DNA of 64,000 bases from Acanthaster planci (Eukaryota > Echinodermata > Asteroidea > Valvatida > Acanthasteridae), in assembly GCF_001949145.1 (NCBI RefSeq), contig NW_019091368.1, positions 1,912,277-1,976,276 of the forward strand, read 5' to 3'. Shown in pieces: positions 12,086-22,380 of the stretch (position 1 is the stretch's first letter; each line of letters starts with the position of its first letter). The notes under the pieces were generated by a model. It saw nothing but the letters and a program-made list of their open reading frames with translations, was not told the DNA's origin and did no database searches. The position numbers and the translations under genes were made by a program.

Positions 12086-12865
12086 TTCATCCTTAGCGAC
12101 TTCTCCAATACCGAGGCTATCACACATACAGTTGTAAGAGAGATGGCATTTGATTCCCTGTACGACGTACCGGTACATATCGTAATGTGTATATCGCCCT
12201 TAACATGGTGTGTAGTCATGTTTTGGGAAACGGCTACTTCGCAATAAGAACGGTGCGTCCTACTGTCATGAAATATTTCAGCTATATATCAGTGGAAGTG
12301 TGAAATTTAGCATAATGACGTTGGAGCAAAGGTTTACATGAAGGGGCTTACAGTCCTGCTTCCAGTGTAATTGTTTCTCTTTTGTTGAAAGCCAACTTTT
12401 TTTTAATGAAGAACATGCAATTAAAAATGCAAATGAAAAACTGTCAATTAAATTGGCATATAGGCCTGATTGGCAAAAAAACGTTTTTCTCCTCGGCAAA
12501 TTTCTAAGGTATTGCGTCTGAACAAGACGCCTCTGAAGTTCGTGTTAGTACAGTTTTACTAGGAGAAAAGTTGAACTAGCATCTGAAAGCCGTCATATGT
12601 GCCGTGCTGAAATTCTATGCTCTTGAAATTGGAAGAGTTGCTCATAATTACTGAAATAAATTCTTAAATAAGACCGACACCCTGCGTGCGTTGGAAATCA
12701 TACTTCCCAAATTTTATAGAAGACCTGCTAACTGAGGTATCGCCCCCCGGACATGTTTATGCCCACAGCCAGCTGAATCGAAGTGGCCTGTTAATGCACC
12801 GTAAGGTTGCCATTCAGGAGTAGGTGAACTGACTTCATCACATTGTGAACTGGTCTCTTTTCCAG

Positions 12866-12947
12866 ATGCTTAACTTTGACAGTGGATACCAAGTCTGTGG
12901 ACTGCTGTGGATTCCAATTGCTTTAATGACAGTGGTCATCGCTGCAG
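12866..12947 (+). CDS. FReD-B exon 1 (start, hydrophobic N-terminus)
   Basis: ATG directly follows the acceptor TTTTCCAG and the exon ends at GCTGCAG|GTACGT. It encodes residues 1-27 plus one base. The segment CGLLWIPIALMTVVIAA is long enough to be a signal peptide core or a membrane span. Confidence 0.6.
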
Positions 12948-15900
12948 GTACGTCACCGATTGTGTGCAGTCCGTGTTCTAAGTTAAGATCTCATTCTAAG
13001 TTAAGTCTCATTTCGAGTGTCAGCCCCTTTTTCTACCACAGAAGTTCCACGTGTTTTGATCAGTTTGGATGGGTAGGCACAAAGAATTTCTCTTGGACAC
13101 AATATTTTTGCGACGGCATACTCTTCTTCAGTGCACAAAAACTATTCCAATCGCAATTTGGCTAAAATGCATTGAAAATTTTAAGTATTTTTGAAACAAC
13201 TCATGCTTTCATGGACAACTGAAGCCGTTGTTGTGATGTCATCCAGGGAGGATATTCTTCGGTGTAAAGGTTTTTATATTAAAATTGTATACGCAGATTT
13301 ACTCACTGAAAACATTTCTCAAAATGAGTTGATTACTGGCTTATTGCTTCGTACTTAAGCAACAGTGAATCACAACAAGAGAGAACATTTAGTCCATCTG
13401 TCGGTAAACCTTCAAGTACAAACCTATGTAATACCAAGGCTTGCTTCCTGAAATGGCATTACACTTTTGCTCATGAATATGGAAATGTCATTAGCATAAA
13501 AATGAAAAGGCATTGAAATACCCTTTGAAATAGTGAAACACAAATTGAACCGAGGTTAACTGAGGCACATAGGTCTATTTGAAGGTTTGTGTTAAAAAGA
13601 TTCGATTGCAACTTCCCTTTAATTTTGTGCTCACTTGCCGCATCCGGACCCAATAGGGATTGGGGTAGATCAGGCTTTTCACCTGAAAAGATGATCCCTG
13701 ATATTTCCATTTTTTGCGTCCAAGGGGCAAAGGTTTCATTGTATCGTCCACTATAGTTACGCTCAATCTATAGGTCTGAATGCAGTTCTGTACCTCAATC
13801 GACAGGGCGGTTCTGTCACGGTGTGACCTACCTTTGTTTATTTTGTATTCCACTTCGAATCAAGATTTGTCATTTGTCTAAAAATCTTCGATTGTGACCT
13901 CACAGTTCGTGTGAGAAATGTCATGCAAACAATAAATAAACGTGAGAACCCAATACTCCTTCTGACGCTCTCTGGACTCGCTGGATCCAGAGCCCCCAGA
14001 ATTGTAAAAATGAAGAATCGAAAATAGGTTTGATTCCAAGCTGCTCTTTGTGCATTTACGGCTTCGCTTTGCTGTCCTCCAGAGAGGACAAGTCAAGTTC
14101 ATGAGGAAAACCTGCCAGTGACAACAAGAGTTCTAGCTCAGTGGGCACCAACACATTAGGGGATAGCGTAGGAAAATTATCATTCCATCGGTAACTTCTT
14201 CCAACTGCCTTCTGTCTGTCTTATGTACCGTGTTTTCATTGTCTGTTCTCCCACTGATTAATGCAGTGGCAAGTCCTATCTCGGCCAGGGTCTGTGTTCT
14301 GAAGATAGATTTGAATTCACCCGGGAGCGGTGTACATATAAGACGGATCATCATGCCACCGGGCGATCCCTGCACCTGCACAGTGGTCAGACGGAGTGGA
14401 CACTGCCCCTACACAGCTCAGATCCAGGGACAAGACCCACTGGTGTATATCGACATGCTACCGGTGGTTACAGCAGAGACAGTCCGTAATCAATTTCATT
14501 GCACTGCCAATCAGACGGAGTCAACTTCCGAAGTCAGCAAAGTCGGCTCAGAGTCGACTCCCAAAGTCACTACCATAGCCCAAGAGGTAGACTCGACAAT
14601 CATTACATCCAGTGCTCCAGGGGCGACAACAGATGTCACTATCTACTCAGAGCCGACAGTCACCGCTGCAGACTGTCAGGAGATCTTGGATGCCGGTTTT
14701 ACAACTAGCGGTGTATACACTATTCGGAATGACGGTCAGACTACACAGGTCTACTGCAGCATAGAGTCGGAAGCCAGCTTTATAGTGAGTGGCGTTCCTG
14801 GTTTTACAACTCATTGTTGGCAGACAAACAGAATCGGAAATCAAGGGACATTCCAACATAATAGATTTGCTATTATTAGGGGAAACAATTCAAAACGCAG
14901 AGCAACACTCTCCTTCCTTTGTCTCGATTTTGTCTTGGTTATATCTCTCCAACAACGCCAAAAATTGTACTAAACTGGAAAAAATATTAAAACTGCTTAC
15001 CCTGGAGAAGGAGGAATTCCGTATTCTGAGTCCAACCTCGCCACGTTTTGCATCTTGTTCAAAATGTGTGGATTTATTCTAGTCCTTGTAATTGGGGCTC
15101 CACCTTGCCATCATCCAATAAAATTGTTGAATCCAGTTGAGTGAATCATACACTTCAAGGCTTTGGTCTCAAAAAGCGAAGAAGATACAGTTGCAATCTT
15201 GCTAACCGTGAGCAAAAACTTTTATATATATACTTTAAAGGTCGGTGTTTGTTTTGCGCATACTTGCGCAAGGGGCTGAACACAGGTCCTCGTTTTCCCC
15301 TATTTCGGACATACCTCGCTCCTGCGGATGGCAAAAAGAGTTTTTCGATTCTATGTCAAAAGTACAGTTAAAATGCTTGCAAGGCATTTGTAAACCACTC
15401 TAGAAATTGCAAATGCCTTTCTTTGAAAGAAATATCAAAAAGGACGGCTCATACTCCTACCAGTGAGTATTAAAGTGAAGCGAATTCGACGCTTTGCAAC
15501 CACATTTCACCCTAGTTGAAAATTTCACCAGAGTTGAAGGTATTCAACTTTGACAAATTTACAGCGCGAATATTTGATCTGAGGTGAGAAATTTGCATTT
15601 GCGTGAACCGGCAAAAAGAGTGTCAACTGATTCCTGAAAATGGTTTCAAGAAAGTTTGCACCTCTTTACCTCCGAAATCGCTACCCTCTCATCACACCTT
15701 TAATGCTAAACACTCACCACGACTGAATGTCCAAAGAGTCATTGTGAGATCGAAATGGCTACTTTTCAGCACTGTTGTGGAAAACTTTTCCTTGCAGGTG
15801 TTTCAACGACGCATCAACGGTTCCGTTAGCTTCGACCGCACTTGGCAGGAGTACGCCGAGGGTTTCGGCAATCTGACCGGGGAGTTCTGGCTGGGCAACG

Positions 15901-18900
15901 AGAAGCTGTATGATCTGACTCGTAATGGCTCATGGGAGCTGGTCATTACTCTGAGGGCGTTCGATGGAGGGGAAGCCTATGTTCGTTATAGGGACTTCAA
16001 GATAAGCTCAGCTCGAAACTTTTACAGGCTTCAAGTGGATTTCATCGATGGAAACGCAGGTACGTAACAGCACGTGTTGTAAAGTATATAACACAACCTG
16101 TGGTTATCGTATCTTCTATGACCTCTACGTTGTAAACCAAGTTTTACTCTTAGCAAAATACTTTAACCATCAGTCATGCTCGGACGGAAATTATAGATCA
16201 ATGCAGGATTTGCACAGTGTCAGCCGAAAATAATAGCAAACAGTATTTTGACATTCAGAGGTGCTCTTTAAAGGTGATGGTCTAGGCAGGTTATTCTAAA
16301 CGCCACCTGTCCCCACCCCATAATGAAATGGAACTGCCATTCAAATTGACGAATGTAATAATGTACATTATAAACCTCTACATGAGTGCGCTTCGTACAA
16401 AATTACCTCCCTTTTATTGAGCTGCAGAGCAGAAGTCTTATACGAATCTCAGTTTCCAGGATAGGGTCTTCACTCCTTGTAACCTTCAGACGAGTTGCAC
16501 AGTCCATAACCTGATCCCTTCTCCACCACTTTCTTTCACACACACCCCTGTGGCTGTTCTTGCGTGTTCAAAAGGCGGGCATGTTTGCGTCTCTTCACAA
16601 AAACGCAAAATACCCGGCAGGTTCGATCCCCGACAAATGGTCAACCAGTGGTCAATTTGGACTGGTAACCTGTGCATTAAATATATATCGAGCATTGGGG
16701 AAATCGACCAGTGGTTAACAGATTGCCGATGATCGAACCTGCAAACAGTAGTCGAGATATCTGTCCCTGACAGTATTTATGTAATCTCTACACTGATGAT
16801 GATTTGCTCTTGGCATGTTACACTGGTCAAGTAAGATATTTACAGTCCAAAGAGCGAAAACGGATTTTTTCCACATGTCGGTATTCCCATCTCTTCTCGA
16901 AAATGGTGTCGAAAATGGTTTTTGCTGGTCCGAAAAGTTAGTTCAAGATTGTTAACGGCGATGAATAGATGTATCAGACAGTTATAAGACCGGCTAAGTA
17001 CATATTCATTCGTAAGGTTTGGGTTTTGTACAACTTTCCGATTTAAAACGTACCAATGAAACAAGCTAAAAGCCCAACCAAAGTGTAGGGCAATCTAGAC
17101 TTTTGATAATAAAAATTATTATTATTAGACTCTGAGGTGTCTCAAAATTCAATGCTATCAACAGAACGCTTTATCGGGGAAGCCTGTCCATTAATTACTT
17201 AACGTAATGATATTTCCTGTCAAGAGGAACCATTCATAATGCAGTAATTGTGGGACAGACACCACAGGGCACATCTACCAATGCCTCCACCTTACCTTTT
17301 TGCTACGTACCAGAATATAAATATTTGTTCCGACGATTACCAATGAATCATTTATTTCATTGGAGCGCGAGGCTTGCTTTCTGCCAGCAATTAGCCTGTA
17401 ATGATTGGCCATGACGAAAGTGGATGGGGATTTGTATTGTGTTCCAAATATGAGAGGGAATTAATGGCGATTGCTAAAGCTAATTTATTATTTTTTTTTC
17501 TGAAACGTCTAGAGCGACAATGTCTGTAAGTGAACCAGAAACACGACGAGGGCAGTGATGACTGCAAAAATATACTTGTCCACGATTTACGTTCATCCCT
17601 GGCAATGTTGGAACATTTTGTAAACTTTGCACTAAGTTCAGTGTGAAACTTGGAGTGTGGCACTGCCGTCTCTGTCTGGTTTTTGGTTTAAAACTCCTTT
17701 CGCAAGTGCATTCAAAAATCGAGTTTTCCACTCATTTTGTTCAGAATTACCTTTGTTTTGACGGCTCATGGAAGAAAGGGTGCCAAATAATATGAGGCCA
17801 TTTTCAACACAGTTTTCAGATTTTTCATTAGCAGTGCCACCAAAACTGGCTGGATTAGTTCAAAAGTTTGAGCCTCTAGATTATCCAGATAGACTGCATA
17901 TTCACTGCTCTGTGGAATTAGAAAAACCATCCACTTAAGAAGGTTTTCTCTCTTTGGCTTATGTTGGAAGAAAATTAAAATGTGTACTCAAAGAAAAAAA
18001 ACATGTATGATTTCTCAAGCCATGTAGACCTATCAGGCCGACGATGCTGATTAGGATTTTTCTGATATTCACTTCCATTGTGTAATATGCCGTGGGCTGG
18101 CGGGTCCCAATGTACCATCGGAACTCATCACCGTCTGTGTTCTTTTTATCCTTCAAAATGTCCCGAAACTGAAAATAATGTTACAAAAAAGGGGAATGCT
18201 CTCTCCCATGAGGCCATTTTTCTAAATCCCATCGAGTTGTACTTGTACAAGAATATTGCGTTTCCTTGCACCGGGGTTAGGATAACGGTTATTTCGTCAT
18301 TACCTGACCAAATCTTAACGGATTTTCCTCGAAATTGGTAGAGTAAATGATTTTGAACTACAATATTGGAACAAGAACTGAAATATCAAGTGTAGTTTTA
18401 AAAAAACACATTTTCGAGGGTGTCAAAATGTTTTTCCGGTGGCAGGAAAGTTGCAGAAAAAGTGTCTCATATCTAAAAACGCCATTCAAGGGCGCAAACT
18501 TTGGAAATTTCCGGTAAATGCTTAAAGTACTATTTTTATATTAAACTACGAATTTTATGTATATAGGAACTACCCTATTACAATCGATCAAGTACGGTAT
18601 ATTTAGTTCCACGTTTAGTTCCAAAATATACCCTTCGTTTTCAAATGTTTTTCTTTTTTCTTCTTTTCGAGGGTAGACTTACAGCTGTCTCGTCGTCGGA
18701 TCCTTACCAATAATTGTGAAGAATGATCTTTTGCAGAAGGCTCCAGGTGAAAAGTGAAAACGAAATTAATATTCCCTCCTCGGACTGATGGCCCTTAAAA
18801 TCTTTTGGAAATTTCTGATTTAGTACTTTCAACCAACATTACACAAATTACACGGCGAACTGACGCCAAAGAAAATTATTCGAATCCCAAATGTTCGCTC

Positions 18901-19289
18901 GAGTTTTGTGTGACGGTGAAACGGCGAAAAAGTGTTACCATTACACGAGATGCTGGCGAGATCACATAAAGACTTTCATCCACCCGGTCCAGCATTAACG
19001 CCTTTTGTTTCTGTCGACAGGAGATTCCCTCGTGAAATTACTCTTGATGCCCTTTACAACTGTCGACAAATATGACTCACATGAATCCGAAATCCTGAGC
19101 TGCGGCCAGGTGGCCCACTCGGGCTGGTGGTTCAGAAGATGCAACCGGATCGACAGCAACTTGAACGGCGTGTACCACAGTAGCCCAGTCGTTGATGACT
19201 ACCAGGGGATACAGTGGGTGTCCTGGAAGGGAAGTCGGTACTCTCTGAAGGGGTGTGATATGAAAATGAGGCGTATTCTCAATGAATAG
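12866..19289 (+). CDS. FReD-B: fibrinogen-related protein, 4 exons, 376 aa (full gene span)
   Basis: Join of 12866-12947, 14267-14784, 15798-16059 and 19021-19289. Intron phases 1, 0 and 1 are compatible and the joined frame is open to TAG. The product has a hydrophobic N-terminus (about 11-27, signal peptide or signal anchor), an unrecognised region with several Cys (about 29-115), a Ser/Thr-rich linker (about 116-160) and a FReD (about 163-375). The FReD starts DCQEILDAG, continues VFQRR, INGSVSFDRTW, GEFWLGNEKLYDLT and WWFRRC, and ends YSLKGCDMKM. By family it should act outside the cell, as a secreted or type II membrane recognition protein. The usual GGGWTVFQRR is ASFIVFQRR, and the region around the family calcium site (TTVDKYDSH) is poorly conserved. 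The ATG lies exactly at a CTTTTCCAG acceptor, so a 5' non-coding exon probably exists upstream. Confidence 0.75.
12948..14266. other. FReD-B intron 1
   Basis: GT-AG intron of about 1.3 kb. No nested gene or repeat was recognised. Confidence 0.55.
14267..14784 (+). CDS. FReD-B exon 2 (Cys-containing region, Ser/Thr linker, FReD start)
   Basis: Acceptor ATTAATGCAG, donor TTTATA|GTGAGT, residues 28-200. It carries the unrecognised N-terminal region (GDPCTCTVVRRSGHCPY, then FHCTANQTE, which has an N-glycosylation sequon), a Ser/Thr/Val-rich stretch, and the first FReD segment from DCQEILDAG to VYCSIESEA. Confidence 0.75.
14785..15797. other. FReD-B intron 2
   Basis: GT-AG intron of about 1.0 kb (donor GTGAGT, acceptor CTTGCAG). 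No further feature recognised. Confidence 0.6.
15798..16059 (+). CDS. FReD-B exon 3 (FReD core)
   Basis: Acceptor TTCCTTGCAG, donor GCAG|GTACGT, residues 201-287. It contains the most conserved FReD block: VFQRRINGSVSFDRTW, GFGNLTGEFWLGNEK, then RYRDFKISSA and the DFIDGNAG end where the family has YxGxAGD. Confidence 0.85.
16060..19020. other. FReD-B intron 3, containing a fold-back element
   Basis: Intron of about 3 kb between GTACGT and CTGTCGACAG. Apart from the hairpin element at 16617-16742 and an ATT-rich run near 17108-17125, nothing was recognised. Confidence 0.55.
16617..16742. mobile_element. Fold-back element whose arms start with a tRNA B-box-like sequence
   Basis: The left arm (about 16617-16660) and the reverse complement of the right arm (about 16698-16742) both begin GCAGGTTCGATC and stay similar through CAGTGGTC. 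The arms are about 45 bases each and roughly 80% alike by eye. GGTTCGATC fits the RNA polymerase III B-box consensus, so the element may derive from a tRNA-like SINE duplicated head to head. Confidence 0.6.
19021..19289 (+). CDS. FReD-B exon 4 (FReD C-terminus, stop)
   Basis: Acceptor TTCTGTCGACAG; two bases complete Gly288, giving GDSL. It encodes residues 288-376. The Cys pair flanking GWWF is retained (SCGQVAHSGWWFRRC), followed by SNLNGVYHSS, YQGIQWVSWKG and YSLKGCDMKM, then TAG at 19287-19289. Strongly similar to the FReD-A exon at 2745-3055. Confidence 0.85.
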
Positions 19290-20468
19290 ATATATTAATG
19301 AGGTACGAGACCACCAAGTTCTTCAGTGGAATCTTAGGAGTGTTAATTTCGACTGGTGTATTTACGTTGAAACTCTTCATAACTCTTGCTGTTGGGCCTA
19401 GTAGGTCAACAAACTAGACGGTCGTTAAAGGTTCCTCTTTAATTACACTTCGATTTCACTTGCTGGGATATGGCCACCACTTGAACCTAGGTTTCCAGTT
19501 ATTATCGCCAGATACTCCGACCGACGTATGCAGAAACTCAAGACCCAGTCTTATCTGTTTCTTGCTACAGCGTCCATTATTTTCCATTTCATTACTTGCC
19601 AGATACCGAATTGGTTTGAGCAAGTTGGCATCAGGAATGAGGGACAACCAGCCCCAAACACAACCAGTCCCCAACCAATGGACATTCAGTTTCCTTGTTC
19701 GTGTTCATCAATTACCTGTTGGCCTCGAACACAGTGTATTGGAACGCTTGTAGAAATGTTCTCCCTTATCGGTACTGTTGAATACATTTTGGTTTACCTT
19801 TTCCTCACGACGAAAAAGTTATGGTGGAGGTGGGGGTAATGATCCAAGTTGTGGGGAATTATACCCCACCCATCCACCCTGGAATTCTGCTTATAAGACG
19901 CTTTCGGGGCCTTATTAGTAATATTCGCGTTGAATGCTTTGTTTGGTTATCTATTTTTATGCTGTTGCCACTCGGCACTGTTAATTGATATTACAGAGTA
20001 GGCCTACATGCCTGTTATTAATATGAAATGTGACAGATGGTGAATTCGCATTCTGAAAAATGTGCTGTTAACGATTATAATTTCGTCATTATAAAACGGC
20101 ATGTTAAAGTGAAGACTTGATAATTTTTTTTCAAATTTTGATTAGCTAGTGAGAATGTAATTAGAATTGGTTATAAATCTGTGTGACGTAAGATTTTGAA
20201 AATGTAAGCTTTTTTTAGGAATTAGAGCTAACCGGAACCCACTGTCGGTAAGCGGTGAGCATGCAGTACGCGACAAGTCACGTTGGTGATAGGCAGGATC
20301 AAACCTAAACAGACATGTATACTTGTGTGCAAGTGAAATCTTGTCATTACATACTGGGATACAACGAGTTTTATCTGGAGAATATGTCGAGCTTTTCGAA
20401 GCCAAAATGATTTCACCAGTTGACAAGATCTCAGGGTCTCTGATGAGGTTAACAGGATATAACTTCCG

Positions 20469-20520
20469 TTGATAAGATAAATACCCTGGCTATATTCTGC
20501 CAGGGTGCTTGTCTTATCAA
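20469..20520. repeat. Inverted repeat, 22-base arms, 8-base loop
   Basis: TTGATAAG...ACCCTGGC at 20469-20490 pairs with GCCAGGGT...CTTATCAA at 20499-20520, with three central mismatches (20478, 20481 and 20482). The loop is TATATTCT. It could be a short MITE or a structured RNA segment. No function is assigned. Confidence 0.7.
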
Positions 20521-21885
20521 GGTGGACGACCTGTCTCGGCCGGATGACTTAATACATGTCAGACCTTTGTTCAATAAACACGTTGTGAATCAAGTCAGCA
20601 CACTAGCAGCAACCTTCCAATTTGGATTTGTCTTGAAGTTTTGTTTTTCCCTAAACGACGACGCGCAGCAAGAGTTTTGTTTGTCCCTTTTCTTCCCGTT
20701 TTGGTCAGATTCCGTAGTGGAGCAAAGAATTTAGGGAGACACTAATACGGTAATATCCAGATTGAAGATATTTTTGAACACATCATTTAACTTTCATCAT
20801 ATTACACCTGTTTGTCAATCTGTCACCTTTCACGGTCTTAAAGCGCCTTTCCATATTATATGTACCTTTTTGGTGGGTTGCGTTTCACTTTCACCTACAC
20901 AAAAAGCGATCCCATTAACATAACACCAGTGTACGTTGCGTTCTCTGCAGACCGTCCATTCTTTGCGCAAGTGTTGGCGCGCATATGGAAAGACACCTTT
21001 AATCGCATCTGCAGGTTTATTGACACAAACAATTTGAATGTGCGTTCGGCTCTGTCATTCCTCGTCTGGATCTCTGTTATCGATATTCTCTGTTCTTGTG
21101 TGAGTATAGGGGAGGGAAAGATCATTAGATCCCTGAAACTCCAGAATCCTGCTTTGAGGCTATAGTGTATTCACTCCGCCGATCAGAGGAAGCATACATC
21201 TCATTGCCCAACTGCACTGGCAACAAATCAACTATACGGTGTACATTTTAAATTATTTCAGATCGTGTAAACCCCGGCTGGGCTCAACATATTCTTTCTC
21301 ATCAACTCGAAGAGGACTTAGGTCTTCAATACTTACATCCTGTTTACATTTGATGAGACAGAGGCTGCTAGTGACAAGCGTTCTACATCGCATTTCCAAA
21401 AATATGAAGCAAAATCTCGTACCCACATCCGACACCCAACATCGATTCAAATTTGAAAAACTTTTAAGATTCATCTGTTTTCTCAATTCTTCAATTACTG
21501 ACCTCCCCTTGTAATAATGTTATCTTTGAAAAGTACTATAGAAGAACATGTTTTATTATTTATTACTTCTTTTATCATCCATTTCCCTATCCTGATTGGG
21601 CATGAATTATCCAAATACCGTCTCGATTCCATTCTCCCTTTTGAGTCCCGGTTATGCTTTTCCATTATCAGGCCCGTTGCATATTTGTCAGACAGCAACT
21701 CTCCCTGATATGCAACCGTCTGTAGTATAGTCATTTCAATCGGAAAATGCTTTGGGGTGTGATGGGAAGAAGGTACAACCACCATGTTCGAGTGCTGGCG
21801 GCGAGCGAATCCTCTTATGCACTAATATGTCATTGTTTTGGTCCCAGGCGGCTCAGCTATTACTGTGTGTTCTTTCAAGAGTCTG

Positions 21886-22097
21886 CCTAAGATGACGGCA
21901 AAGTTAGTTTGACAATTAGACATTGGACATTCCCATAGGTTCGTACAGCAAATGTCTGTTTTTTCTCGACACAGTGGACACTCCCATAGGCTTGTACAGG
22001 GAATGTCTGATTTCCAGCTTCGAGAAAAGTCAGACATACGAACCTATGGGAATGCCCAATGTTCAATATCAAACTAACTTTACTGTCACGCTGCTAG
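21886..22097. mobile_element. Fold-back MITE-like element with about 55-base arms
   Basis: The left arm from about 21891 contains AAAGTTAGTTTGA and CATTCCCATAGGTTCGTA. The right arm, ending at about 22089, contains the reverse complements TACGAACCTATGGGAATG and TCAAACTAACTTT. Inside, a diverged direct copy of the CATTCCCATAGG...GTACAG segment recurs near 21976. Inverted ends with no ORF fit a non-autonomous DNA transposon. Confidence 0.7.
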
Positions 22098-22286
22098 GTG
22101 TCATGCTAACGCTCTCGGACAACAGTTCCGAGGAGGCCCTGACCAGCGCTATATGGACGTTTAGTTTATTGTGAGGCAGATCAGGATCGAGTTTTTGGAA
22201 ATCTCTTTGCCCCCCCTCGGTCCTCCCAAAATCGCTGTACTGACGAGGGTACCGTACGTCTATGGAGGACGAAAAGTGGTCTTCTA

Positions 22287-22380
22287 CTTTTCTGCAATCA
22301 GAATAGCAGAAAAGCAGATTTGATGTCTTTGTAACATGGAATATTCGACCTTTCTTCTTTTCTGCTACCAGAAAAGCAGC
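22287..22380. repeat. Repeated CTTTTCTGC...GCAGAAAAG palindromic units
   Basis: Units at 22287-22317 and 22357-22380 have the form CTTTTCTGC, short spacer, then AGAAAAGCAG. Partial units follow near 22410-22426, 22480-22516 and 22540-22566. The spacing is irregular, so this is a cluster of short inverted motifs rather than a CRISPR or satellite. Confidence 0.55.

Noticed and set aside
17391-17731. Overlapping minus-strand ORFs in FReD-B intron 3
   Set aside because: Composition is random, there are no splice-compatible neighbours, and they lie inside an intron.
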